Notes under the pieces: model-generated
What the model saw: only the letters and a program-made list of their open reading frames with translations
What the model was told of the DNA's origin: nothing
The model's database searches: none
Translations under genes and position numbers: made by a program
Source: DATEHG01 sp035279705
Lineage (GTDB): Bacteria; Gemmatimonadota; Gemmatimonadetes; Gemmatimonadales; GWC2-71-9
Direction: 5' to 3'
NCBI GenBank assembly: GCA_035279705.1
Contig: DATEHG010000215.1
Span: 1-7,553 of the forward strand
Length of the DNA: 7,553 bases
Part shown: in pieces, positions 1-5,721 of the stretch
Position numbering within the stretch: the first letter of the stretch is position 1
How the letters are laid out: each line of letters starts with the position of its first letter

Positions 1-276
1 GGCCGCCTCGTGGCTTCGTCGTGGATGCGGACGGGGTATGGATTGTCGAAGGGAATCGCGTTCGGAGGATTGGCCCTGGTCGCCGCCCTGCCCGGCAGTG
101 TACTCGCGTTTGGCCGGCTGCCGCTGCTGGCGGCCGCCCAGGCCGCCGCCTGGATCGCGGGCGCGTTCTGCCTGCTGCGTGGAGCCCCGGTGGTGATCGA
201 GGGGCTGCGCCGGTGCTTGCGCCCGGCCCCCCTGGAAATCGGCCCCAAGCCGTCAGCCGTCAGCCGTAAGCCCTAA
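1..276 (+). CDS. C-terminal end of a membrane protein, possibly CDP-alcohol phosphatidyltransferase family (5' partial)
   Basis: The reading frame is open from the first base of the window to a TAA at 274-276, so the gene starts to the left and only about 91 residues are visible. They contain two hydrophobic stretches: one with IAFGGLALVAALPG, and one running from RLPLLAAAQ through AAWIAGAFCLL. A basic, proline-rich tail follows. The pattern of a last membrane helix followed by LLRGAPVVIEGLRR recalls the C-terminus of CDP-alcohol phosphatidyltransferases, which make phospholipids at the inner membrane. The catalytic motif of that family would lie outside the window, so the family call is weak. 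The final residues PSAVSRKP and the stop codon are encoded by the heptamer array at 248-278, so the native C-terminus has probably been replaced or extended by repeat DNA. The gene is convergent with the transporter at 300-2087. The internal GTG at position 10 is not needed as a start. Confidence 0.6.
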   Translation, partial: GRLVASSWMRTGYGLSKGIAFGGLALVAALPGSVLAFGRLPLLAAAQAAAWIAGAFCLLRGAPVVIEGLRRCLRPAPLEIGPKPSAVSRKP

Positions 277-321
277 GCAAGACCCGACGAGCTTAAGGCT
301 TATGGCTTAGGGCTTATGGCT
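248..321. repeat. Facing inverted pair of AGCCNTA heptamer arrays between convergent genes
   Basis: The left arm, 248-278, reads AGCCGTC, AGCCGTC, AGCCGTA, AGCCCTA, AGC. The right arm, 291-321, reads GCTTAAG, GCTTATG, GCTTAGG, GCTTATG, GCT. Both arms are 31 nt, four heptamers plus three bases. By hand, the right arm reverse-complemented matches the left at 25 of 31 positions, and most differences fall at the variable fifth base. The best sub-stem is 262-278 with 305-321, 16 of 17 plus a possible G-U pair. The spacer between arms is 12 nt (279-290). Both flanking genes stop inside the arrays, at 274-276 and at 302-300 on the minus strand. The element could form a hairpin in either transcript and act as a bidirectional terminator, but no T-run follows it. 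Confidence 0.85.
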
Positions 322-2087
322 CTCTCCCCGCTCCCCCAGAGGCTCGGCATGATCCGGTACAGCGTCACCCCACTGCCGACGAACACGGCCAGCCACATCA
401 ATGCCTGCGGGGTCCGGCCATACAGCGCGCTCCCCACCCCGAACAGCGCCGAATAGACGAAGCAGCACCCCATCGCCCAGCCGAGGAGCGAAGAGGCGAA
501 GCTGTCGGGGGAGGGGCCGACGCCGGCCTCGGCCACGACCGGCTTCCATCCCTGGCCGGCGGGGCGCACCAGCCGGTAGAACTTGACCAGCGTTTCGCGG
601 TCGGTCGGTGGCGTCAGGAACGCCACCGTCACCCACACGACCGTCGTGGCCGCTACCGTGATCATGAGCGAGATGTGGGCGGGAATGGCATGCCCCTCGC
701 GCCCCGCGATCACGAACCCGCTGGCAATCAGGAACGAGCTCACCATCGCCGCGATCTCGGCCCACGCGTTCACCCGCCACCAGAACCAGCGCAGCAGGTA
801 CAGCAGTCCTGTGCCGGCGCCGATCGAGAGGATGAGCTCGAAGGCCTCCTTGGCGGTGTCCAGCTTGAAGGTGAGCAGCGCGGCGCAGACCATGAGCATC
901 GCCGTCGTGAGCCGACCGGCGAGCACATAGTGCTTTTCGCTGGCGCCCGAGTTGAGGAAGCGGCGGTAGAAATCGTGCACCAGGTAGCTGGTGCCCCAGT
1001 TGAGGTGGGTCTCGATCGTCGAGCGGTACGCCGCCAGCATCCCCGCGATCATGAGGCCGAGGAAGCCCACCGGCAGGAACTTGAGCATGGCGGGGTAGGC
1101 CATGTCATTGCCGATCAGCTTGGCATCCACGTAGGGAAAGGTCTGCGCGATGTCGCTCAGGTGGGGATAGATGATCGTGGACGAGAGCGCCACGATGATC
1201 CAGGGCCAGGGCCGGATCGCGTAGTGCATGATGTTGAAGAGCAGGGTTCCCGTCACGGCGTCCTGCTCGCTCCTGGCGGCCAGCATCCGCTGGGCGATGT
1301 AGCTCCCGCCGCCGGGCTCCGCGCCGGGGTACCAGACCGACCACCACTGCACCGTGATCGGAATGACGAAGACCGAGAGCGCCACGGACCAGTCGCCGAA
1401 GTCGGGCAGGAGATTGAGCGTGGTGGCGGGGATCTGGTGGAACAACCCGCTCATCCCGCCGATCGAGGGATGCTGAAGTGCGAAATAGGCGGTCGCGAAC
1501 GCGCCGGTGAGAGTGATGCCGAACTGGATCGAATCGGTTACCAGCACGCCCCAGAGGCCCGACACCGAGGCGAAGAAGATCGTGATCACGGAGCAGACCA
1601 GCAGGGTCCGCTCCATCGGCCAGCCCAGCACGATGTTGGCGATCTTGGCAGCGGCCAGATTGACCGTGGCCATGATGACGCAGTTGAACAGCAGCCCCAG
1701 GTACACCGCCCGGAACCCGCGCAGGACCGTGGCGGCCTTGCCCGAGTAACGGATTTCGTAGAACTCGAGATCGGTGAGCACCCGCGAGCGGCGCCACATC
1801 TTGGCGTAGAAGAAGACCGTCGCCATGCCGGTGAGCAGGAACGACCACCAGAGCCAGTTGTCCGCCACCCCGTTCTCCCGGACCATGTTGGTCACCAGGT
1901 TCGGGGTGTCGGTGCTGAACGTCGTGGCCACCATCGAGATGCCGATCAGCCACCAGGGTGCCGCGCGGCCGGACGTGAAGAACTCGGTGGTACTGGATCC
2001 GGCGCGCTTGGCGAAGAACAGGGCCGGAAGGAAAGAGATGACGATCGAGATGCCGATGATGACCCAGTCGAGCGTCGCGAGGTGCAT
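300..2087 (-). CDS. Sodium:solute symporter (SSS/SLC5 family) transporter
   Basis: This 595-residue integral membrane protein belongs to the sodium:solute symporter family, which uses the sodium gradient to import sugars, amino acids, carboxylates or similar solutes across the inner membrane. I count about 14 hydrophobic helices. The N-terminal segment (DWVIIGISIVISF, residues 7-19), the conserved GISMVATTFSTDTPN region (about 48-63), and the helix near 340-360 (GLMIAGMLAAYRST, followed by LN) match the SSS fold. The Ser-Thr pair at 356-357 lies where family members bind sodium. The substrate cannot be read from the sequence. A divergent galE is compatible with a sugar, but no other sugar genes are visible. 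The ATG at 2087 has a GGAG ribosome site 5 nt upstream. The final six residues, AISPKP, and the TAA stop lie in a heptamer array (291-321). A second array begins 17 nt upstream of the start, so the gene is bracketed by the same repeat family. Confidence 0.88.
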   Translation of the reverse strand: MHLATLDWVIIGISIVISFLPALFFAKRAGSSTTEFFTSGRAAPWWLIGISMVATTFSTDTPNLVTNMVRENGVADNWLWWSFLLTGMATVFFYAKMWRRSRVLTDLEFYEIRYSGKAATVLRGFRAVYLGLLFNCVIMATVNLAAAKIANIVLGWPMERTLLVCSVITIFFASVSGLWGVLVTDSIQFGITLTGAFATAYFALQHPSIGGMSGLFHQIPATTLNLLPDFGDWSVALSVFVIPITVQWWSVWYPGAEPGGGSYIAQRMLAARSEQDAVTGTLLFNIMHYAIRPWPWIIVALSSTIIYPHLSDIAQTFPYVDAKLIGNDMAYPAMLKFLPVGFLGLMIAGMLAAYRSTIETHLNWGTSYLVHDFYRRFLNSGASEKHYVLAGRLTTAMLMVCAALLTFKLDTAKEAFELILSIGAGTGLLYLLRWFWWRVNAWAEIAAMVSSFLIASGFVIAGREGHAIPAHISLMITVAATTVVWVTVAFLTPPTDRETLVKFYRLVRPAGQGWKPVVAEAGVGPSPDSFASSLLGWAMGCCFVYSALFGVGSALYGRTPQALMWLAVFVGSGVTLYRIMPSLWGSGERAISPKP

Positions 2088-2092
2088 CGGGG

Positions 2093-2096
2093 CTCC
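2093..2096 (-). promoter_or_regulatory. Ribosome binding site of the symporter gene
   Basis: On the minus strand GGAG is followed by 5 nt and then the ATG at 2087-2085, which supports this start. The site lies only 7 nt from the AGCC heptamer array at 2104-2134. Unless transcription starts in that short gap, the repeat is part of the 5' untranslated leader of the symporter message. Confidence 0.6.
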
Positions 2097-2103
2097 GTAG
2101 GTG

Positions 2104-2134
2104 AGCCGTAAGCCTTAAGCCGTAAGCCTTAAGC
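2104..2134 (+). repeat. AGCCNTA heptamer array, arm upstream of the symporter gene
   Basis: Four alternating heptamers (AGCCGTA, AGCCTTA, AGCCGTA, AGCCTTA) are followed by AGC, 31 nt in total, the same length as the arms at 248-321. It faces an inverted array at 2218-2252. By hand the two arms match at 26 of 31 positions as reverse complements, with an 83-nt spacer. The regular G/T alternation at the fifth base suggests duplication of a 14-nt double unit. Confidence 0.85.
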
Positions 2135-2217
2135 GGGTGGTTCCGAGGCTCTGCGGCGAAGCGAAACAGCAGATGGCAGAAGGTTTCGTACTAACGACTA
2201 GAGGCCAGCGTCTGACA
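2135..2217. other. Spacer between inverted heptamer arms, no gene seen
   Basis: No convincing coding sequence or promoter was found here. The stretch holds fragments that look like decayed short repeats: GCGAA followed by GCGAAAC (2156-2167), and CGTACTA next to ACGACTA (2187-2200). CGAAAC at 2162-2167 and GTTTCG at 2183-2188 could form a 6-bp stem. The GCGAAAC wording recurs in the heptamer array after the dipeptidase gene at 7435-7497. Confidence 0.4.
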
Positions 2218-2252
2218 GCTTATGGCTTATGGCCTATGGCTTATGGCTTAAG
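2218..2252 (-). repeat. AGCCNTA heptamer array in reverse orientation, arm upstream of galE
   Basis: Read on the plus strand this is five in-register heptamers: GCTTATG, GCTTATG, GCCTATG, GCTTATG, GCTTAAG. Their reverse complement belongs to the AGCCNTA family. It pairs with the arm at 2104-2134. The array ends 104 nt before the galE start codon, so it lies in the galE promoter or leader region. In this orientation most units carry an ATG and no stop codon. Confidence 0.85.
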
Positions 2253-2356
2253 TCTGAACGATAAGCCCCCCCCCATGCAGCGCAAAGCAGCCGGCATTAC
2301 CATTCTCCGGCCCGGTCACCTGCCGGGTCGTTCCCTCACGCGGAGTGCGGCACCTC
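2253..2356 (+). promoter_or_regulatory. galE upstream region with a C9 tract and a small GC-rich hairpin
   Basis: This 104-nt stretch separates the heptamer array from galE and should carry the galE promoter or leader. I could not identify convincing -35 and -10 boxes. It contains a run of nine C at 2266-2274. It also has a 7-bp stem with one G-T pair, GGCCCGG at 2309-2315 with CCGGGTC at 2323-2329, and a 7-nt loop. The hairpin ends 27 nt before the ATG. It lacks a following T-run, so it is not a good terminator. GGAG at 2342-2345 lies 11 nt from the ATG and is a weak ribosome site. Confidence 0.35.
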
Positions 2357-3367
2357 ATGGCCATCCTGGTCACCGGCGGCGCGGGCTTCATCGGCAGCCA
2401 GACCTGTCTCGAGCTGCTCAAGGCCGGCCAAGAGGTCGTGGTGGTGGACAATCTCTCCAACAGCAACCCCGAAGCGCTGATCCGGGTGCAGGCGCTGGCC
2501 GGCCGTCCCCTCGACTTCCACGAGGTCGACCTGGTCGATGAGGCAGGCCTGGACCGGGTGTTCGCCCGCCAGCCGGTGGAGGCGGTCATCCACTTCGCCG
2601 GCCTCAAGGCGGTCGGCGAGTCGGTGGGGATCCCGCTGCGCTACTACCAGAACAACGTCACCGGTACGCTGGTGCTCTGCGAGGTGATGAAGAAGTACGG
2701 CGTGAACACGATGGTGTTCAGCTCCTCCTGCACGGTTTACGGCGATCCCGCCCGCGTGCCCATCACCGAGGACTTCCCCCGTTCGGCCACCAATCCGTAC
2801 GGCCGCTCCAAGCTGATCATCGAGGACATCCTCAACGACCTCCATCGCGCGGAGCCGTCGTGGCGCATCGCGCTGCTGCGGTACTTCAATCCGGTCGGTG
2901 CCGATCCCAGCGGCCGCATCGGCGAGGATCCCAACGGCGTGCCCAACAACCTGGTCCCCTACATCTCCCAGGTGGCGGTCGGCCGCCTCAAGAGTCTCAG
3001 CGTCTACGGCGGAGACTGGCCGACCCGCGATGGCACCGGTGTCCGGGACTACATCCACGTGGTCGATCTCGCGCTCGGCCACCTCAAGGCGCTGGAGCGC
3101 CTGCAGCGCGGCCCTGGTGTCGTCACCTGCAACCTCGGCACGGGGACGGGGTACACCGTCCTCGAAATGATCCGGGCGTTCGAGCAGGCTTCGGGGAGGA
3201 AGGTGCCGTACCAGATAGTGGCCCGACGGCCGGGAGATATCGCCGAGGCATGGGCGGACCCGACCCTGGCGAAGAAGGAGCTAGGATGGATCGCGACCCG
3301 GGACCTGGCCACCATGTGCGCCGATGCCTGGCGCTGGCAGTCGATGAATCCGACCGGGTACGCTTGA
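2357..3367 (+). CDS. galE: UDP-glucose 4-epimerase GalE
   Basis: This 336-residue cytoplasmic enzyme, close to the 338 of the E. coli protein, interconverts UDP-glucose and UDP-galactose using bound NAD. It is a short-chain dehydrogenase-like (extended SDR) fold. The nucleotide-binding motif TGGAGFIG is at residues 6-13, the acidic residue for NAD ribose is D31 (VVVVDNL), and the catalytic triad is S124, Y148 and K152 (NPYGRSK). RYFNPVGA (175-182) and RRPGD (290-294) are family signatures, and the C-terminus WRWQS...NPTGY is typical of GalE. ATG 2357 was chosen because MAILVTGG starts the fold directly; the in-frame GTG at 2345 would add four unsupported residues. The position matching E. coli Tyr299 and human Cys307 is Ala298, a small residue that may allow UDP-N-acetylhexosamines too. 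The TGA stop shares its last base with the AGACGGGC array. No galK or galT is nearby, so a role in envelope sugar supply is likely. Confidence 0.95.
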   Translation: MAILVTGGAGFIGSQTCLELLKAGQEVVVVDNLSNSNPEALIRVQALAGRPLDFHEVDLVDEAGLDRVFARQPVEAVIHFAGLKAVGESVGIPLRYYQNNVTGTLVLCEVMKKYGVNTMVFSSSCTVYGDPARVPITEDFPRSATNPYGRSKLIIEDILNDLHRAEPSWRIALLRYFNPVGADPSGRIGEDPNGVPNNLVPYISQVAVGRLKSLSVYGGDWPTRDGTGVRDYIHVVDLALGHLKALERLQRGPGVVTCNLGTGTGYTVLEMIRAFEQASGRKVPYQIVARRPGDIAEAWADPTLAKKELGWIATRDLATMCADAWRWQSMNPTGYA

Positions 3368-3414
3368 GACGGGCAGACGGGCAGACGGGCGGGACGGTGT
3401 GACGGTTGGGACGT
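3367..3414 (+). repeat. AGACGGGC octamer array at the galE stop codon
   Basis: Three perfect AGACGGGC octamers occupy 3367-3390. Degenerate copies with a GACG core follow to about 3414. The six GAC trinucleotides start at 3368, 3376, 3384, 3393, 3401 and 3410, a spacing of 8 or 9 nt. The first A of the array is the last base of the galE TGA stop. Unlike the AGCC arrays, no facing inverted copy was seen. The remaining 3415-3442 before the convergent gene shows nothing clear. Confidence 0.8.
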
Positions 3415-3442
3415 GTACGCCAGTTGGTGCGAGAGCGGCGCC

Positions 3443-3964
3443 CTAGTCGTTGTGCAGGGCGACCGCGGCGGCGCCGCCCGTCTGGCCGGCATCACCACTC
3501 CAGCTGGCCCAGGTCAGCCCGCACTTGGTGACGAAGTAATCCTGCGGGTGCCCGGTCCGCTCGAGCAGCGCATGCAGCATCTCGTGGCGGACCACCAGTT
3601 CGTTGTCCAGGTACGCCCCCGCCACGGTGATCCGGTTTTCCCGGCCATCACGGGTCCAGAGGCCAACCACGGTGCCGACGGTACTGGAGAACGTGGATAC
3701 GCCGGGGACCTGGTAGAATCGCAGGGAGCTGAATTCGCCCTGCAGGCCGGAGCAGGCCTCGGTCCGCGCCCACCAGGCCTGGTAATCCGGCAGGGCCGTC
3801 ATCTGCTCGGCTCCGGCCGGAAGGGCGTCGGGCTCGGTGCCGCAGGCCCCAACGGCGAACAGAACGCCGATGAGGGTGACGGCACGCAGTCCGCGTAGGG
3901 TCCAGCTCGACCTGTGAGTCTTCGTCAGCATCCTTGGCGGCTCCGGGTCTCGAATTTCTGACAT
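3443..3964 (-). CDS. Predicted lipoprotein with HExxH zinc-metalloprotease-like motif
   Basis: This 173-residue protein was not recognised as a named family. Near the N-terminus a basic segment (THRSSWTLRGLR) and a hydrophobic stretch (AVTLIGVLFAVGA) lead to a lipobox ending at Cys41 (VGAC), so the mature protein is probably lipid-anchored, in the inner or outer membrane. HEMLH at residues 127-131 matches the HExxH motif of zinc peptidases. His139 (TGHPQ) could be a third ligand, 7 residues beyond the motif. Cys71 and Cys148 could form a disulfide in the periplasm. The protein is small for a full peptidase, so it may be a minimal protease or a former enzyme. The start ATG at 3964 has AAGGAGG only 2 nt upstream, unusually close; the in-frame ATG at 3931 (residue 12) would keep the full signal and may be used instead. 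The gene is convergent with galE and divergent from the phosphatase. Confidence 0.75.
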   Translation of the reverse strand: MSEIRDPEPPRMLTKTHRSSWTLRGLRAVTLIGVLFAVGACGTEPDALPAGAEQMTALPDYQAWWARTEACSGLQGEFSSLRFYQVPGVSTFSSTVGTVVGLWTRDGRENRITVAGAYLDNELVVRHEMLHALLERTGHPQDYFVTKCGLTWASWSGDAGQTGGAAAVALHND

Positions 3965-3966
3965 TG

Positions 3967-3973
3967 CCTCCTT
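3967..3973 (-). promoter_or_regulatory. Strong Shine-Dalgarno with very short spacing, lipoprotein gene
   Basis: AAGGAGG on the minus strand is an excellent ribosome site but is separated from the ATG at 3964-3962 by only two bases (CA). Efficient sites usually have 5-9 nt. Either initiation here is inefficient or another start codon is used. Confidence 0.55.
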
Positions 3974-4117
3974 GAGCGAGTTCTGAGCCAGCTACAAGTG
4001 CTAAATCCTGCAATGAGTTACAGTTCCGTGACCGGGAGTTCGCCTGCCGAGGGGGGTATCGGCGCCACAACAGATCGGGGACCGGGGGAGCCGATCGAGG
4101 CGTCCAGGCGCACCGAT
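3974..4117. promoter_or_regulatory. Divergent intergenic region, lipoprotein and phosphatase genes
   Basis: If the phosphatase starts at 4118, about 150 nt separate two divergent genes and must hold both promoters. I found no convincing paired -35 and -10 boxes and no tandem repeat. This is the only junction longer than 2 nt without a short repeat array. The phosphatase frame is open through most of it, from GTG 3998, but third-position GC is lower here (about 65% by hand count) than in the gene body, which suggests it is not coding. Confidence 0.4.
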
Positions 4118-5719
4118 TTGGGGCTCGGACGCACTGTACTTCGTGCTTTGTTCGGGGTACTGCTGAGTACGGGAATCGCCCCTCTCGCCGCCCAGAAGCC
4201 CGTGCATCCCCGGCCCACTCTGGTGGTGCTCATCGCGGTCGACCAGATGCGTGGCGACTATCTCGAGCGCTATCGCGACGAATGGCGGGGAGGCTTCCGG
4301 AACCTGCTCAGGAAGGGTGCCTGGTATCCCGCGGGCCGGCAGGAGCACGCAATTACCGAGACCGCGCCAGGACACTCGACGATGCTTTCCGGAAGAGACC
4401 CGGGCGATGTCGGCATTGTCACCAACGAGCTCGGTGTGCCGGATACCAGTACCCGGCTGCTCGAGGTGCCGGGCACGGGGGCGTCACCCCGCCGCTTCCA
4501 GGGCACGGCGCTGTACGACTGGATGCGCTCGGCCGACTCGACCTCGCGGGTCCTCTCGGTGTCGCGCAAGGATCGCGGGGCTATCCTCCCGGTTGGACGG
4601 GCCAGGGGCGCGGTCTTCTGGTACGCCGTCGACCGCTTCACCTCCTCCACGTACTACTATCCCGATTCGCTGCCGGCCTGGGTCCGGGACTTCGACGCCC
4701 GGCCCTGGGCCGCGGCGCTCGCGGGCAAGCAGTGGACGCTGCTCGCCCCTGCGTCGGCTTACACCGAGATCGACGACCAGCCCTGGGAGAACTCCGAGTC
4801 AGACCGGACCTTCCCGCACCCGCTCCCAACGACGCCGCGCGCCATGGCCCAGGCGCTCCCGAACTATCCGTGGATGGATTCGCTCACGGTGGCGTTCGCC
4901 CTCGAGGGTGCGGCCCAGCTCGGACTCGGCAAGGGGCCGGGCACGGATTTGCTCGTCGTGAGTCTTTCGGCCACTGACTACGTGGGCCATGCGTTCGGTC
5001 CCGATTCGCGGGAGATCCACGACCAACTGCTCCGTCTCGACCACACGATCGGCCGGCTTGAGGATTCGCTTGCGCGTCTCGTACCGCACGGGCGGATCAT
5101 CTACGCGCTCACGGGGGACCACGGCGTGACCTCCTTTCCCGAGGCCGAGCAGGCCGCGGGGCGGAAGGGCGGGAGGGTTTCACTCGACGCGATGATCAGC
5201 GCCATGAATGACTCCCTCAAGGCCCGCATCGGGGCGGATCCTGATCTGAGCGTGGAGAGCGGACTCGTCTTCGGCGATTTCGCCGTTCTGGCGTCGAAGG
5301 GCATCGACACCGATTCGCTCTCTCGCCGGATCGCGGCGGCGATTGCCGCGGTGCCCGGCATCCGCAAGGTGTTCACACCCACGAGCCTGGCCAAAGCGCC
5401 GGCCACTGACACAGACGCCGACCGCTGGCGGCGCTCCCTCCCGGCCTCGTTCAGGTGGCTGGCCTGTGCCGCCCCTGACACGGGATGGATCTGGTCGTCG
5501 GGAACGGGGTACACCACGCACGGCACCTCGAATCCCGACGACGTCTCGGTCCCGATTGCCTTCTGGGGTCACGGCATCCGCGCGGGGAAGCGGCTGTCGG
5601 TGGCGCGAACGGTCGATATCGCGCCGACCCTGGCCGGGGTCCTCGGGATCAAGCCGCTGGAACCGCTCGACGGCGTGCCGCTCACCGAGGTGTGGTCATC
5701 CCGCCCGCCGGCCAACTGA
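4118..5719 (+). CDS. PafA-type alkaline phosphatase family protein, exported
   Basis: This is an alkaline phosphatase superfamily phosphomonoesterase, expected in the periplasm, releasing phosphate from organic phosphate esters with two zinc ions. From TTG 4118 it has 533 residues. Numbered from the earlier GTG at 3998 (573 residues), the metal and catalytic residues are D82 (AVDQMR), nucleophile T122 (TAPGH), D327 and H331 (DYVGH), D374 and H375 (TGDHG), and H509 (THGT). N143, K191 and R193 (RKDRGAI) match the phosphate-contacting Asn, Lys and Arg of Elizabethkingia PafA, and the spacing of the ligands is similar. A signal peptide with a basic start, a hydrophobic core and LAAQ lies just after 4118. 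Starting at 3998 or ATG 4013 would put up to 40 unlike residues in front of it, so 4118 is preferred, although TTG is rare and its AGG ribosome site is weak. The YkgJ-like gene starts 2 nt after its stop. Confidence 0.9.
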   Translation: MGLGRTVLRALFGVLLSTGIAPLAAQKPVHPRPTLVVLIAVDQMRGDYLERYRDEWRGGFRNLLRKGAWYPAGRQEHAITETAPGHSTMLSGRDPGDVGIVTNELGVPDTSTRLLEVPGTGASPRRFQGTALYDWMRSADSTSRVLSVSRKDRGAILPVGRARGAVFWYAVDRFTSSTYYYPDSLPAWVRDFDARPWAAALAGKQWTLLAPASAYTEIDDQPWENSESDRTFPHPLPTTPRAMAQALPNYPWMDSLTVAFALEGAAQLGLGKGPGTDLLVVSLSATDYVGHAFGPDSREIHDQLLRLDHTIGRLEDSLARLVPHGRIIYALTGDHGVTSFPEAEQAAGRKGGRVSLDAMISAMNDSLKARIGADPDLSVESGLVFGDFAVLASKGIDTDSLSRRIAAAIAAVPGIRKVFTPTSLAKAPATDTDADRWRRSLPASFRWLACAAPDTGWIWSSGTGYTTHGTSNPDDVSVPIAFWGHGIRAGKRLSVARTVDIAPTLAGVLGIKPLEPLDGVPLTEVWSSRPPAN

Positions 5720-5721
5720 CC

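Noticed and set aside
300..2087. A composite mobile element with the heptamer arms as ends and the symporter as cargo
   Set aside because: There is no transposase, no target-site duplication, and each side has a complete facing pair rather than single terminal repeats.
675..2111. A 478-codon open frame on the plus strand opposite the symporter gene
   Set aside because: Its translation is rich in Arg, Gly, His, Glu and Asp with no membrane or domain pattern, and it mirrors the high-GC symporter codons. The minus-strand protein is a clear transporter.
2222..2251. A nine-codon upstream reading frame (MAYGLWLMA) in the galE leader
   Set aside because: It is generated by the ATG-bearing heptamers themselves, has no ribosome site, and any GCTTATG array would produce one.
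2309..2329. Possible terminator or attenuator before galE
   Set aside because: The stem has only seven pairs, there is no T-run after it, and no leader peptide or anti-terminator structure was seen.
2137..2541. A 134-codon frame running across the repeat region into galE
   Set aside because: It overlaps galE in another frame, includes the repeat translation, and has no recognisable domain.
3974..4117. Promoter candidate with TTGAGC at 3972-3977 and TACAAG or CTAAAT downstream
   Set aside because: The spacings are 15 and 23 nt and the -10 matches are poor, so no promoter can be supported.
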